Below are positions 45,201 to 58,395 of a stretch of 64,000 bases of DNA, piece after piece. Every line of letters begins with the position of its first letter. Within the stretch, counting starts at the first letter, position 1. The position numbers and the translations under genes were made by a program. The stretch is from Neckera pumila. Taxonomy: Eukaryota > Streptophyta > Bryopsida > Hypnales > Neckeraceae. Under the pieces are notes generated by a model. That model was given only the letters and a program-made list of their open reading frames with translations, had not been told where the DNA came from and did no database searches. Location of the stretch: positions 16,090,975-16,154,974 of the forward strand of contig OZ018409.1 in assembly GCA_963969595.1 (NCBI GenBank), read 5' to 3'.

Positions 45201-46440
45201 ATAATATCATTATCACTAAAATATCTCTATATGATAGAGCCTCAATATTAATTTGAGGTATAGTATATAGTTTTGGGGTTGCTACGCTATTAGAAATGTG
45301 GGCCATGTAGACTAAAAAAAGACCACTATAAAGACCCACATGATCGATTTGACTAGTTGTGGGTCTTTGGGACATATTTTTCTATTGCAGAGTTTATATT
45401 TCTACTATTGCTTGTACAATCTATAATTTAACATAGGAACCCAATGAAAATGAACAAGTCCTTAAGTTATAATTGCCAATTACTTGTTGGAATTATTTCT
45501 CTCTTTGCAACTCTTGTCCATGACCAATTTGTGGAGAGAGATGTTGCGAATGTATTGATAGGAATCCAAATGAGAAAAGGACAACAATGGATATGGATAT
45601 CTTTCTGAAGGGCAAAAAAATATACACTTCCATTGTAAAAAGAAGGAGAAAATGCAACATGACTTAGAATTGAAGGACTAGTGTATAAATCAAATAGTTC
45701 ACAAAGGGCTACCAACTATCAAGTTAAGAGATGTTGATGGGAATATGAAGCCAATGGGATGTAAACTGCTAAAAGGAAGGCAGCCTATACTCGTTAGCAT
45801 CTTAAAATAGATAATAATAATTCTTATGTGAATGTAGCTTCTCAAAATTATATTTGATGAAGATTGGAGAGTGAACAAAGGAGTATAATGAAGCTTAGAA
45901 CTTTGAATGCACATACAAGCCTCTTTGTATATGGATCTAAACAAGATCTACATATTCATTTAATCTTGCATCTTTTAAATTTGGAATTTGTGTCATGAAA
46001 TAGCATGGAGTAATTGAACTAGATGTAGACAGAGAATGATTCTAATAGATTTGCAACATATAAAGTCACATACATTATACATAAATAAGTGTTAGATTTG
46101 CTACCATTTAAAATCCTTGATAAATTTTGTTAGTTCACCCCTAACGGACAAAGTCTATGACCATGTAGTCAAATTTGAAAGTCCCTCATTTTATATCCTC
46201 CATTTCTTTACTATTTATGAGTGAAGTTTTTGGTTTTATTTTCAAAGATGAAATCACATGTCTAATATTTGTCAAAAAGAATGCAAATTTTTTGGTGGAA
46301 ATTTCAAATTTCCATGAACCTGTGAAGGACTAAAGAAAACTTATATCAAATACAAATCATGTTCAAAAAATCTAAAATTTTCAGAATAGAAATAAATTAT
46401 CTTAGTGCAAAACATTGTAGTATGAAGAAATTTTTTGTAT

Positions 46441-46734
46441 CATTAGATGACATTTTCAGGGGCTAAAGGGTTGTGAGTTCTTCCAACTTCCCAGATTGTG
46501 GGAACTTTGCTGCAACAACTGGCTGATGTGGCACAGCAACTACCATGTTCAATAATAATATTTTTATTAAATTTGGGATTTTTGGGGGGATTTTTTTAAT
46601 ATTCTTTAATATTTTGATATTGATTGGATATTTTTTTTTATTAATTAAATATATTCTGGCGGCATTATTGTTCATTCCAACAAGGAGAACAAGGCTAAAA
46701 TGGCTCTTTACACACCCCGAAATGTCATCTAATG
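46441..46734. mobile_element. MITE, CATTAGAKGA family, copy 2
   Basis: A 294-bp element with ends CATTAGATGACATTTTCAGG and CCGAAATGTCATCTAATG, and an internal GGCTGATGTGGCACAGCAAC motif shared with the other two copies. Confidence 0.7.
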
Positions 46735-47277
46735 CATTCCATATTTTGAAAACATGGTTGTAGATCTTCAAGTTCAAGCTTCACAAAAATATTAATTTTA
46801 AGGATTTTTTCAAAATTTTCAAAATGGAATAGAAACTACACTTTACAAACTTTAATTTTTTTAGTTTTGCTCAAAAATAATAGAAATCTTTGTAAATGTC
46901 AAAATCAAGTTTTAAAGGAAAGAAGTTCATAGTATTGAAACACATTTAATATTGTACTATTTTCTTGATAAACTACCCCATATAAAATCCAAAATCAATA
47001 GCAATGGCTTGAATTTAACTCAATGATGTGGATATAGCATCTGCACACAAAATAGGATGAAAATCATCTATTCTTTATTATACACAAGGTCTGGTTGACT
47101 ATCCAAAAGACACTAAACATCCTTGGTTTCCTATTTAGAGTCAATTAAATTTCATCTAAGTCTTATTCACTAAAAGTTTTATATATTGAATTAAATTTAT
47201 ACAAGAGCCACTTTTTGGCACATGCAACCATGAATGGCTAAAAGTTTAATACTTGTAAAGACAATAAGGCCACTAAA

Positions 47278-47530
47278 CATTAGATGAGATTTGGGGGTCT
47301 TGGAGGGCTCCAAGTTCCCTTGCTGTCTGCTGCATTCCCAGATTGCGGGAATGCAGCTGCAGCAGGTGGCTGACGTGGTCGAGCAACTGCCACATCATTT
47401 TTTGAATTTTGAATTTTTATTTTTTTATTTTTTAAATTTCTGACACACCCGTATCGGCGTTCACTGAATCTGGGCAGATCAGGGAACAGGCCTGAAACGG
47501 CCCTCCAAGACCCCCAAATATCATCTAATG
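47278..47530. mobile_element. MITE, CATTAGAKGA family, copy 3
   Basis: A 253-bp element with long inverted ends: CATTAGATGAGATTTGGGGG pairs with CCCCCAAATATCATCTAATG, extending inward through CTTGGAGGGC / GCCCTCCAAG. This is the best-preserved member of the family. Confidence 0.75.
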
Positions 47531-48153
47531 ACGATCTAATTGACAAATGGAAAGCTTTGCAAGGGACAAAGAACAATTGTTTCTCATTCAACTTTTTTTG
47601 TATTCATTGGGTAGAATGGTATGCAAGTGTAGGCACCAAAACTTAGTGAATGATGATAGCAATATTTTTAGAAAAATGTTGATTTCCAAAATATGGATCA
47701 TCAAGTAGCGCATTTTGGCAATTCGTGTTCCTTTCTTTGGATTTGAATTTAACTCTTAATTGGTTTTTGGATTTATTCAGTACATTTGTACATTGCCCAA
47801 ATACAATATACACAACTTTGCATGTGAATGATTTGCTATCCATTTCTTTTTTTTTGAATTCTGAATGCACGCCATGTACCCAGTCATGACAGATGTAGAC
47901 ACAAGGGATAGACGGATGAGACATGATGGAAGCAATACACATATTTATCTAGAAATACACGCTTGAGCATGTTTGCTAGCCTTTCAATTCAATAGCGAGT
48001 CACAATGTTTTTATAGGAACAACAAAAATTAAAGGTTGTTTTATCTTCAATTTTGTAGTTCAGACATATTTGGCCAATGCTTCAAGGAATTTGGAAAATA
48101 AGGGCCACATATGAATGTAAAGGACACAATGTGGCCCTTGAACCACTTAGGGG

Positions 48154-48157
48154 TTAA
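48154..48157. repeat. Solo right end of a TTAA-type element
   Basis: GAACCACTTAGGGG-TTAA. A possible left partner is TTCACCCCTAACGGAC at about 46138, but the 2-kb interval contains two other MITEs and I cannot confirm that the ends belong together. Confidence 0.4.
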
Positions 48158-48449
48158 ACCATAAAAATGATATTTTTTGAATTTGAGACCAACTATTGAA
48201 ATAAAGTTATCAAATCTAGTATCTAACCTAGTTTTAAAATCCTAAACATTTTATTGAATTTGAACTTTGGACCTATTATCATGGAGTTTTATTTTTCTAA
48301 CTTTAAAATGATATTATAATTTTTTTGCATCATGGTATTTTATACTGTAATTTACAATTATATAGTAATTCCAAGTTTTCACCAAAAAAACTAAAATTCT
48401 CACAACTTATAGAAGATATGGAATCACATCTTTAAAAAATAAATACAAC

Positions 48450-49300
48450 AGATTGCATTCAAACATAGTTGCAAAATGGGTGCATGGGGAGAGAGAAAGT
48501 CAATCTAGTCACCTCATATTCTGGGCTCTTTCTTCACTCCAAAGTCAACACCGTACTAATTCATTGTCAAGAATGGTAAAATCTCACAGGAACAACCATG
48601 CCTGTACATTCTACTATGAGAAATCAATGACTTTCAAGTCACGTATATCTCACAAACACCAGCACTTAGCTTATATTTACAGTTCAAGTTAAATAAGTCA
48701 AGGAGGGAGGACATGATCAATATTGACCATGCGCTCGCTTTGTGTAAATAAAATAAGATTCAACAAGACACGGATGTAAACATCATGTGTATACCAATTT
48801 AGCAATCATATTATCATAGCATCTTTCTTAAAAAACTTTCAACCAAATCTTGACCCCAACGGTACCAAGACACATACAGATTCTTAAACCCTATTGTGTT
48901 ATTCCAAGATAATAAGGAATGTATCACCGGACAATTGGAAACGTGCATGGAGAAGAAAACAGACATCCATAAGCTTGGAGCAGAGCTCCAGTCTTAGGAA
49001 ATCACGCCTCATTTGTGCCCATGCCCATCAAAAAACAAGAAGTGTGTTAGCGGACGTACACGAAGTGTCTTCAGAGTGATAACAGTTGTTATCCAAATCA
49101 AAGACAAAACCATGCAAACAAACTTTAAAGCTATATTGAGCATCATTTTATAAGCAAACGATGCTACTAATGCATTACTACGACAAACCAACTCTCAATC
49201 AAATTTGTACTACAATTGATGGCACCTGATTGAGTTGCCAGTCCAGTATCTATGGTGCGAGGAGGAGTAGCGTTGCTCCAGTCTGTGTATCGACGTAATC
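48450..49300. repeat. Degenerate relative of the Harbinger cargo region
   Basis: Contains text related to 20.7-22.0 and 24.1-24.6 kb, notably ATCACGCCTCATTTGTGCCC and the following ACACGAAGTGTC segment, plus a GGAGGGAGGAC tract. It shows that the unidentified cargo of the Harbinger element also exists elsewhere. No intact frame. Confidence 0.45.
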
Positions 49301-49410
49301 CAAATTATCAAAGCAAATAGGATGCGGTACAAGTAGGAGGGACGTCACAAATACAAGTTTTACCATCCACCTCAAGGCACACAATCTGAGGGTGGCAAAG
49401 CACCCAGATA

Positions 49411-49723
49411 CAGTAGAACCTCCCAAAGTTGATCCTCTCAAAGCCAACAAACCTCTATAAACAAATAGGGCCAGGCGGTCTCAACTTTGGGAATAAAATA
49501 AATGAGAATACTAATGAGAGCCTGCCAAGGAGTTGTGGTGGACCTCGAACTTGTCAAAAAAAGATTAATTGTTCTTTTGAACAAACTCCTTTTCATAAAA
49601 ATGTGGCACTGTCTCCCATGCGGCAACTTCCTGTGTAGTGTAAACCTTCTTTAAAGTAATTAACCTCTCTAAAGCAATCTTGTCAAGCGGTCCCGGACCA
49701 ATTAGTTTATAGAGGTTCTATTG
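49411..49723. mobile_element. pogo/mariner-type MITE
   Basis: A 313-bp element with ends CAGTAGAACCTC and GAGGTTCTATTG, flanked by TA on both sides (49409-49410 and 49724-49725). The CAGTARAACCTCT end and TA target are typical of plant pogo-like elements. Non-coding. Confidence 0.75.
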
Positions 49724-49725
49724 TA

Positions 49726-50590
49726 TCTTGTCATTTTACCGCTCATGGAGCAGGCTTATCCATCGATGTATACCTATTGGTGCATGCTGTCACGCTAGGG
49801 TGTTGACTTGGGCTAGGAGTTTCAAAAAAAACTTGAAGGTTCCGGGCATAAGGATTGGGTTGATACCTCGTCCCTTTTTTGCGTTATTTTTATTAAACTA
49901 GTGCGATTTTGTTAACCGGTTTATGCTTGTAAATTGGTTCATCGTTGTTACTTGGTCAACTTCCCAAGCTGGTTCATCTTTGTTGTTTTATAGTGACATT
50001 TCTTAGCTCTTTGTAAACCCTTAAAGGCCATGTGAGAAACATCCCAACTCCAACGATCATGTAAGTGAAAACCATTATTCAACCATATGTCGATCAAATG
50101 GAATTAGGTTGTGAGTTGACTCTCATATGCAAACAAATTCATTATTTGCCATGTTTTATTTGAAAGAGAGAGGGAGAGAGAGAGGAAGTTTGAAGTTTGA
50201 AATAGTGATTATAAGTTTGTTCTTTCAAGATTTAACTCCATTCTAAACCTTTCACAAGGTGAGTAGACCTATTGCTCAAGATACAACACTAATTAAGGTA
50301 GTCTTGTCTGAAATTGATCATGACCCAAAGGTACCTTTTACTTTCTTCAATATACCAACAATGTACACTTGAGGAGGTGATTGCTTTTAATGGCCTAACT
50401 ACATTTTAACTTCAAAAATTTGTAACTAAATCAATGAAGGTCCCAAAAATATGAAACGACTTAGGATAGAAGTCAATTTTCATTTTTCTTTCGACAAAAA
50501 TTTACTAAAAATTGTTTCAAGGAGTTTAGCTTCCCCTAAAAGGCAAACAACTCTTAAATAGTTGCTTTAAGAGCAGACTACCTCAATTCA
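49726..50590. other. No recognised gene (49.7-50.6 kb)
   Basis: No supported gene. A GA-rich run lies at about 50165-50187. The rest is AT-rich and unassigned. Confidence 0.45.
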
Positions 50591-50689
50591 ATGAAGTTCC
50601 AGAAAGTATCAAACAACTTAGGTTACAAGCCAATTCCATTTTTCTTTCCCGAATTGGCAAATCATTTCAAATTCTTATTCTTAGTTTAT

Positions 50690-50990
50690 TACAAAGTGAT
50701 GCTTCCAGTTCCTTTTAGAATAATACCAGCTCTCTCGACGGCGTTGACGCAAGTGCGAGAGTGCGAGTTTGGATCAACCAAGAGACAAGATTTGATTTTC
50801 CTTTCAGATTCCGAAAGTCGACTGGGTCAAATCGAAGGTTTGAAGGTGGAAAATTCTACGCAAATGAGGAAGCCAAGCAACTGAAGAGGCAGTTGTGGCA
50901 GACACGGCAAGAAAAGAGTGTCTGTCTGTGATGGAAGTTAGGAAAAGGCTCCATTGACGAGGACTGGTACTGTACAGTATAGTACAATCA
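50690..50990. repeat. Degenerate copy of the 14.1-14.4 kb segment
   Basis: Shares GATGCTTCCAGTTCCTTTTA and AGAGTGCGAGTTTGGATC with 14110-14190, with many indels. The reading frame seen there is broken here. Confidence 0.6.
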
Positions 50991-51378
50991 ACCCTCCATA
51001 AGTGGTAGGGGTGCCGTGCGACAATACTGAACAGCGTTCGGGAAGATTTTGGAGCTCTACCAGTAGATATCCTCCTTCTACAATAATGGTCCGGTTTTTT
51101 TTAGAGGGCACCGGTTTCATCCTTTTAACTCTGAATTTTTCCGGTTTTTTGCCCCCCATATCAGTTTGTAACCAGCCTATTTCCTTCCAAGTGAAAACTT
51201 GAAAAGTGAAAATCCTCTAATGTCAAAAAATTGCCGGTTTACAATCTAAAAAAGACATTACATTCTTGGCAAGAATTGAACCTGGCATAGCCTTTCACCA
51301 ACTGAAAGCCAAGAAGCCTTCCAACCCATGCAATATGGAGTTAAGGATGGTCATTGAAAAGGTTGCAGAAATCAAAGT

Positions 51379-52035
51379 TTAGGGTTCAGAATTTTCACCT
51401 TCTTCAAAAGGATCCTCTACTGCCCCTGTTAAATACTTCTCAGGATTAGTAAATAAATATCTAAACTTTCTAGCATTCTTCCATAAGATGATGGCATCCA
51501 TTAAAATGGGCTCAAAGTCTTGGGTTGGTCCTTCCATGTTCACACGCATGACACTATCCAAATGTGTTGTTGTCATGCGATTTCAAAATTTCTGCTTGAT
51601 GCCATTCTGCACAGAAAATGCTCTCTCACACGTCGCTGTACTCACACATTGACATCTTGCAATTTCAACAAGTGTCAAAAGGTTAGGATACTTTAGTTTC
51701 AAAGATGCACTCCAAGCAATAGAAGCCCACAAATCCCCAAAAGTCCTTTCTATCCATTCAGTGGTTCCTTGCAGCTTGAAAGCAAAGAATTCTTGCTTAC
51801 AAGCTGCAGCATTCACCAAGGGAGGGAAAATTGTCCCTCCCTTGCATTTTTCTTCTCCATATTGTCTCAAAAGCAAATCTAACTGTACCACCCCCTAAGA
51901 TGCTAAACCAAGTTGCCTTTGAGGCATATGAATTGGATTCAAAATTTTAAAAGCATCAATAATGTCATTATCAACAAATCTGGCCTCTAAAGCTACACAA
52001 ATAGATTCAGCATACATTTTTTGGAAAGAAAGGGC
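51379..52035 (-). pseudogene. hAT transposase C-terminal fragment
   Basis: Minus-strand fragment of a hAT transposase of the ZNF862-like group. It contains the dimerisation region KYPNLLTLVEIA..VSTATCERAFSVQNGIK followed by SVMRVNMEGP. One in-frame TGA (51585-51583) interrupts it. Upstream, a further conserved stretch (ALEARFVDNDIIDAFKIL) is readable to about 52035 with another stop. The N-terminal zinc finger and catalytic Asp residues are absent. The flanks at 51080-51240 and 52180-52400 are dense in CCGGTT-type motifs, compatible with hAT subterminal repeats. Confidence 0.8.
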
Positions 52036-52399
52036 TGCCTCTTCCTCGGGTGCTCCCCTACGGCCAGCTGGCCCTGTCCTCAGCTGGTCCCACTGACCTC
52101 CTTATGCAATACCCGGCCTCTTTATTTCAATACCCGACCTATCCTAACCCCGGGTATGTGCCACTTACGGTACATGTATAGCAGCTAAAATCCTCCTTTT
52201 TACAAAACAAACCGGTTAAAAGCCACCCTATTATAATTTGAGGCGGGTAAATTATCCCCCAAATTTTTATGTACACCGGTTGATTGCCTATCTTATCAAT
52301 TTTTCCTCCGGTTTTCCATCCTTCACTTTCAAAGCTCAACCGGTTTTTTGACCATTTCAACCAGCTAACTTTGTATTAGCCGCCGGTTCTTCCTGGACA

Positions 52400-53095
52400 T
52401 TGATACTGAAACACATATAAGGTGGAAGCACCCAAAACCGTCAATATTGAGCAATTCAGCACAATTGGGGGCAACTTTTCCTAAAATGAATATTTTAATC
52501 GTACAAGCAAGTGAAAATCATGAATACTCAAAAAAAATAGTTGATTTTTGGATATGGTATGTAATTTCTATGATTTTTCAAAGAGACAATTCCCTGGACC
52601 ACTGAAACTGTTACATAAGTGGATCCAAACTGAAACTAACAAAAATCAGATGTCAACCAATGAGAATTAAATATGTGTCTTTCAAATGCGTCAACAAATT
52701 AGAATTTAATATTTGTAGGACACTTTAATGGATGCTTTTGGACAGATTTTGTAAATATCTAGGGCTCAAGAATGGGGGCAAGGATGAGAATGGGTGTTTC
52801 TACCTTACACAAAATAGTGGAATATCTTGACATTTGACACTATATAGATGTTTATTGTTAACTTACTGCATAATTCCCTTCCAAAAAGAATGAAGTTCCT
52901 CCATAGGCAATAAGTTAATGGGTGAGTGGATGCACTAATATCAAAAGAAGATTCAAAGAGTTGCATGGTGAGTCATGAGATAGCTTTTTTGTATAAGGCA
53001 ACCTAATTTCACTCTTTTGTTTAGGGTGTTATTCCCTTTGTCCCCAAAAATGATCTTCAGGTTGTAAGTTGTGATGTGGAAGGAAGAATGAAGTC
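52400..53095. other. No recognised gene (52.4-53.1 kb)
   Basis: AT-rich, no supported feature. Confidence 0.45.
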
Positions 53096-54283
53096 TTAAC
53101 CCCTAAAGGACCAACATGCATTTTTTGGATATATAAAAATTTTGGACAGGTATGTGTGACTAGAGATTTCCATATTTTTGGCCCAAATTTTAATAGAAGG
53201 TGAGGGCAAGGAATATCTTTTATATGCACTAAATTTCATGACATTTGGAAATATGAGTCAAAAGTTATGACTTAATATGTTACCTTTTTTTGTACCTAGG
53301 CAGTCTGGGCAGATCATAAAAAATCATTCTTTTCAAAACAAAAGTTTGAAATTGGTTTTCTAGAGTTACATATCAGTGAATAGCTTTGAATAATTCCATT
53401 TCAACCAATGAGTCAAAAGTTATGAGGATTTTTTGTTTGCACGCAGTTATAGATTTTCTACTCTAAAATAAACTTTGAAGTCCTTTATCTTACTCAATTT
53501 TCAATATTTTTTGAAAAAAATAAAATCCTAAGATGTAGATTGTTTATTACAACATTGCAGCCATTGGAGGTTGACATTTTTCAATTCCATAATTAAATTC
53601 TTAACAGTTTTGTATTTTGAATCATTTTTTATTACTGTCTACTTACAATTTTTTTAATCAATTGCAAAAGTGATTTGAAGTCTTTCAATCTTCTTTTCAC
53701 ATATCAAATTTAAAAATTTTTTCACCAAAAAAGTATGAGGTTAAAGGGCCTAATATGCATAACCCCAATCAACTTATGGCTTTTCAAAATCTACTCTACA
53801 ATTTTTTTAAATGAGTTTCTAATGTGATTTTTCCTCCAAGAGTGTATTTGAGGCTCATTTTCAAGAGCTCATAACACTACAAAAAGTTAAGATTGCAATG
53901 GGTACCTTTGCACAAAATCTTGAATAGAAAAATCATAATCAATCATTTTCAAAATCAGATTTTTGATGCTACAACTAGACTTCAAAAAGAATTTTACAAA
54001 AATATGAACTTCCAAAAACATCAATTTGGTTAGGATATATTTAACTTCAAAGTATTGTCAACACGAAAATTTGGTGCCTTGGGCATTTAGGGATTAATAG
54101 CTTGATGATCAAACATTATAATCTTTCAATCCATAAGTGTTGCTCTTGTGTTTTCTTTTCATATGTGATCACGTGTGGTTATAATTCAAAAAGAAATTAA
54201 TGTTTATCAAATTTTTGGTTTTTTCTTCAATTAAGAGCAAATTCCGAGAAGTACAAAAAATGCCTTAGGCATTTAGGGGTTAA
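53096..54283. mobile_element. Composite of TTAA-type elements
   Basis: The left end, TTAACCCCTAAAGGACCAA (53096), begins a stretch matching 44262-44830. At about 53655 this switches to family beta sequence ending CATTTAGGGATTAA (54097). A second beta end in the other orientation follows, ATTTAGGGG-TTAA (54280-54283). It is best explained by nested insertion of beta into the first element plus rearrangement. Non-coding. Confidence 0.6.
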
Positions 54284-56616
54284 AAAGCAACAATCCAACC
54301 CGGGTACGCAACTCCCGCATTATATGGCCCTGATTACAATCACTTATAATGCAATTTAGTCCAATCCTAAAGAATATAATTTGTTTTAATTTAAGAAAAT
54401 CTTGTAGCCCTTTCAACAAGGAATCCAAAAATGTAATTTTATGTATAAAATGAGTACTTTTGAAGACAATAATAGCATTAAAAACTTAATTATACGAGTT
54501 TTTTTAATACATGTATCATGGGACAAGCTACCCAACTTTGGGGGCTCTTTAACAAAAATTTAATATAAATAATACATTGCAAATGAATTTTAATTTTAAA
54601 TAGAGGGAACTTTTTGTATAAATTTCTTAAAATTATGCATAGGCAACTTTTAGGTGTGATGGTTGAACTAAAAGATTGATAAAAGAATGACATTGGGATA
54701 CTGCTGAGGTAGGTGTTATTAATGATCAAAATGTCACAACATATCCAATGTATCTTGAGGGTATCAACCCCGGGTATCTCAAGGGTGTTTCAAGGGTATG
54801 GAATATCAGGTATACCCTAAAGTTTAGTACCATTTGGGTCTTTCTCTTCCTCGGGTCTCTTTGTGCTGTGTTTTCCGCCGCATTGTTTCTCACCTCTCTG
54901 CCGGCCGTCATTTTCTCTCAGTTTTCATGTGGACTGTTGTCTTTGATGTGGAAGGTTGTCGCAATCCTTTTTGAGGCAATCGTTGTAGAGGTATGGAGGT
55001 TTACATTTGGAGTATTGTTGTGGAGCATCAGTGTAGAGGATCACGTTTGGAGAACATAGAAACACGCTCCTAATAGGTTCAAAATCTGCATTTCACAGGT
55101 AAATACATGTGTCTCTCTCCTTCTGCCTGCGCTTACAGTTTGTGTTTTGAGTTGTGTGATCAATGTTTGGGCTTATTTGGGCAGTGTATGTTTTAACGAA
55201 GGTGTTGCTTGACTCCTTCGCTCTTTGCTTACAAAGTTGCAATTAGGTGCTTTTAAGTCCGGAGCATTAGTTCGTTGCATGTGGACGTTTGTCTATGGAG
55301 CATTGGTTTGTTGCTTTTGGGGCGTTTGTCTGTGGATTAGGATATGATGAGAATACTACTAGTGCTCAAGAGTGGCAAGAAAGCCTCCAAAACTGTTGAC
55401 AACCATCACTGTCGATCCTCAAAACTTGGAGAACATAGTATGCACGTCGATCCTATGTACATTAGTTTAGATCATAGGTGTATTGTATTTACACATCAAC
55501 ACACGGCATTTCTTGATGATCGGCACCAATGGTTTGACAATGAAGGGAACATTGGTTTCTTGCATGTGTGCGTTTTTAAACATAATCAAGAGCATGATCA
55601 GGAACTTAATTAGTAACGTGATTAGGATGTGAAATATTGCAATTGTTTGTTTCATTGTTCCACTTGTATACAACTGTTGAAATCTAGCAATATTTACTAC
55701 CGAAACAAAATGGGACTAAAAGTTCAACTACCGCCGAAATTACAATCACCAATCATATTACTCGTATCCTGATCAAGTGATACATACCTCTGATATGTAG
55801 TTTGAAACCTCTAGCACTTGAAACTCACACGCACTTGAAACTCACACTTTTGAGGAAGACTTTGTCGTCCTGTCAATCGCGTCCTTCTTGCCAACCCTCA
55901 CCATGCATTATTTTGCTTCTGGAGTGCTTTGCTTAAGGCTTGTTCTGCGATCGTTTGGGCAATCTGGTGTTTGCTTGATTTGATCCATTCCTGTTGTACT
56001 GTTGAGAGTCCTAGATGAGCTTCGATTGACTCTTCTCAGATTTACTCAATTTTGTGATCAATAATATGACCTTCTTTCGATGCTTTTTTTAATTCAACTG
56101 AAATTGATTGTGGTTTTCCATTGTTGTTTCATTCTTGCAGCTTCCTAGGACCTTGGAAGCTGAAAGTTCCTGCTCGGAGAATTTTAACTCTACTTGTTGT
56201 GACGTCTCTACCTATTGCTAGGAATTTGAACAGATAAGAATTTTAAGAACTTAAATTAGTTCAAAGGCCCTTGGGGTCTTTGTATTTAGCCTATAACTCT
56301 TCAATTGTGGTTTAAGATATCAATTGTGATGCATTGTTATTTATATTCTATTATGATCATTAATTTAGTTTGAGGTAAGAACTTGAAGAAATAGGAATTC
56401 AAATCAGCTTGAAAGGTCCTTAAGGTCCTTGTATTTTAGGCCCTTCTAGGATTAAACTAGCTAGGAAATTGAATTTGAATCCTTATTGATTAAATATGAT
56501 GAACTAAATGGTTAATTATGACTAGGTGATTCAGTTTTTATTCAATTTTTATTGATGGATGTGTTCATTTGGTAATTCATTATTGACATTGCTTTTTACT
56601 TTTTCAGAATATACTG

Positions 56617-56905
56617 TTTTTTAAATTTATTTTAAATTTGTTTTAAATTTGTTTTAAATTTGTTTTAAATTGTTCTAAATTTATTTAGAATTTATTTAGA
56701 ATTTGTTTTGAATTTATTTTGAATTTATTTTGGATTTATTTTGAATTTATTTTGAGTTTATTTTGAATTTGTTTTAAATTTATTTTGAATTTATTTGAAT
56801 TCATTTTTAATTCATTTTTAATTCATTTTTAATTCATTTTTAATTCATTTTTAATTCATTTTTAATTCATTTTTAATTCATTTTAATTCATTTTTTAATT
56901 ACTGC
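56617..56905. repeat. Period-11 A/T tandem array
   Basis: About 26 units of 11 bp. The unit drifts along the array from TTTTAAATTTG through TTTTGAATTTA to TTTTTAATTCA, the last being nearly perfect for about eight copies. It lies in the 5' non-coding part of the P-like element. Confidence 0.85.
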
Positions 56906-57390
56906 TTCATCAACAAGTTTCAAAAAATTGTTACATTTGGGTTTTTAAGTTCACCTCAATCTTGTCTTTTTTCAAGAACTTTTTAAAAGTGGTTGTTTTC
57001 TTTTTTGTATTTAGAGCTTCTTGGTTACATGGCAATCCCTACTCTAGATCCTATGTTTTCTTAGCAATTTTATATGACCTATTTTTTTATTTTTTGTTTA
57101 ACTCTATTAGTGTTGGACCAACACATGTAGAATTCTTCATCAAATAATGTTGATGATGTAGAATTTGATTCCATCTGATTATTTTTTACTACAATATAAT
57201 TGATTCAATTAGTCATTTAAAAACTATTAATCCTCGATTCTAACGGGATTGAAGTCTAGCCCATGGCATAAGTGATTAGTAGGATTTAAGATTCTAAAAA
57301 GTCAAATTTTATTATAAAATTTTTTGAAAGAAATTTTAGTAATTTCAAATGGATTTGTATTTATGATGCAAATGTGGTGTTACTATTGGT

Positions 57391-58395
57391 GTGTTACTCT
57401 TTGGATTGGAGCACTTTAGTGATCCTCTTCAACTTGGGCTATATTACAACATATCAATTTGGAACCAAGGATTCCAAGGGTTGAGGATGAATGGTGTTAA
57501 ATTCCTAGAGTGCAAGCGTCTTATAGGTTGCAATGGAGATGGTTGTTTGTTGTTTGACCTTTCAGATGAAGACCCCTTGCTTTGTGATTGTTGCACTTGT
57601 CATAGAAGTTTTCACCATGCAATTTTTGATAGACCTCCAAGTAGTGGTGCTTGTGTAAAGAAACACAATGGTGAGGTTGATGGTTGCCAACTATTTTATC
57701 CTGATGTGGCCAATGTCCGTAAATGTGGTGCATGTGGATGCCACAAGTCATTACATCAGCCTCACCATCAGGTTCACACCAAACTACATGGAACTCTGTT
57801 ATAAATATTGTCCCTTCATCACATGGTGATATTATGTTGATAGATGATGATGATGATTGCCCAATAGAACCTGTACCTAAAAAGCTAAAAGTAAATGATG
57901 ATGTGACTAATGTCAGTGGTACTCACTTGCCTTTTGCCAAGGTGAAATTAGAGTTTCCCATAGGTGACACTAACTCTGAGATTATAGACATGGATGTTAT
58001 TGATAACTTGGAGGTTGATATGGTTGGCATATCCAAGAAGCTGCAAAAGAACTGGGAATTATTAGTGAAAATGTATCCAGAATGTGACTTTGGTAGGTTT
58101 ATTCCCTGCCTTTCCAAGGATGTGAAAAAGGGTTTGTCAACTTGGATCATTTGGTGTGATCCTTGTCAAAAAGAGATGTGTATTAATCCAGGGAAGTCAT
58201 TCAACTTGTCCAACTTTGAGATACATCTTCAACCCAAATTGTCTCTCAAACATGGAGTCCCTAGTGATAAATCAGAGCATGAGATGGCTTTGTTGGAACA
58301 AGGAAGAGTGGCTGAGTTCAAATTGCAAGCTGCTACAACTGCTGAACTTACTGAACTAAAGAGGAGATCTTGGATAGTGAAGCATACTTCAGAAG
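57391..58395 (+). pseudogene. P-like element protein, N-terminus with two ZF-HD-like fingers
   Basis: The first recognisable coding part. Finger 1 (residues about 36-77 from 57391) has VKFLEC..DGCLLF..LLCDCCTCHRSFHH. Finger 2 (about 87-125) has CVKKHNGEVDGCQLF..KCGACGCHKSLH. Both follow the C..DGC..F..CxxCxCHRxFH pattern of plant ZF-HD/mini-zinc-finger proteins. The frame shifts by one near 57790-57820 (an indel or unrecognised intron), then continues through an acidic patch and a conserved block (WELLVKMYPECDF..WIIWCDPCQ). It ends at donor GAAG-GT (58396). The true start is unknown. The likely role is DNA binding or dimerisation of the transposase, by analogy with ZF-HD. Confidence 0.75.

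Noticed and set aside
54748..55059. Hydrophobic 103-codon frame near the left end of the P-like element as a membrane protein gene
   Set aside because: It lies in the T-rich leader and subterminal region, has no recognisable family, and is more likely a 5' untranslated or promoter sequence.
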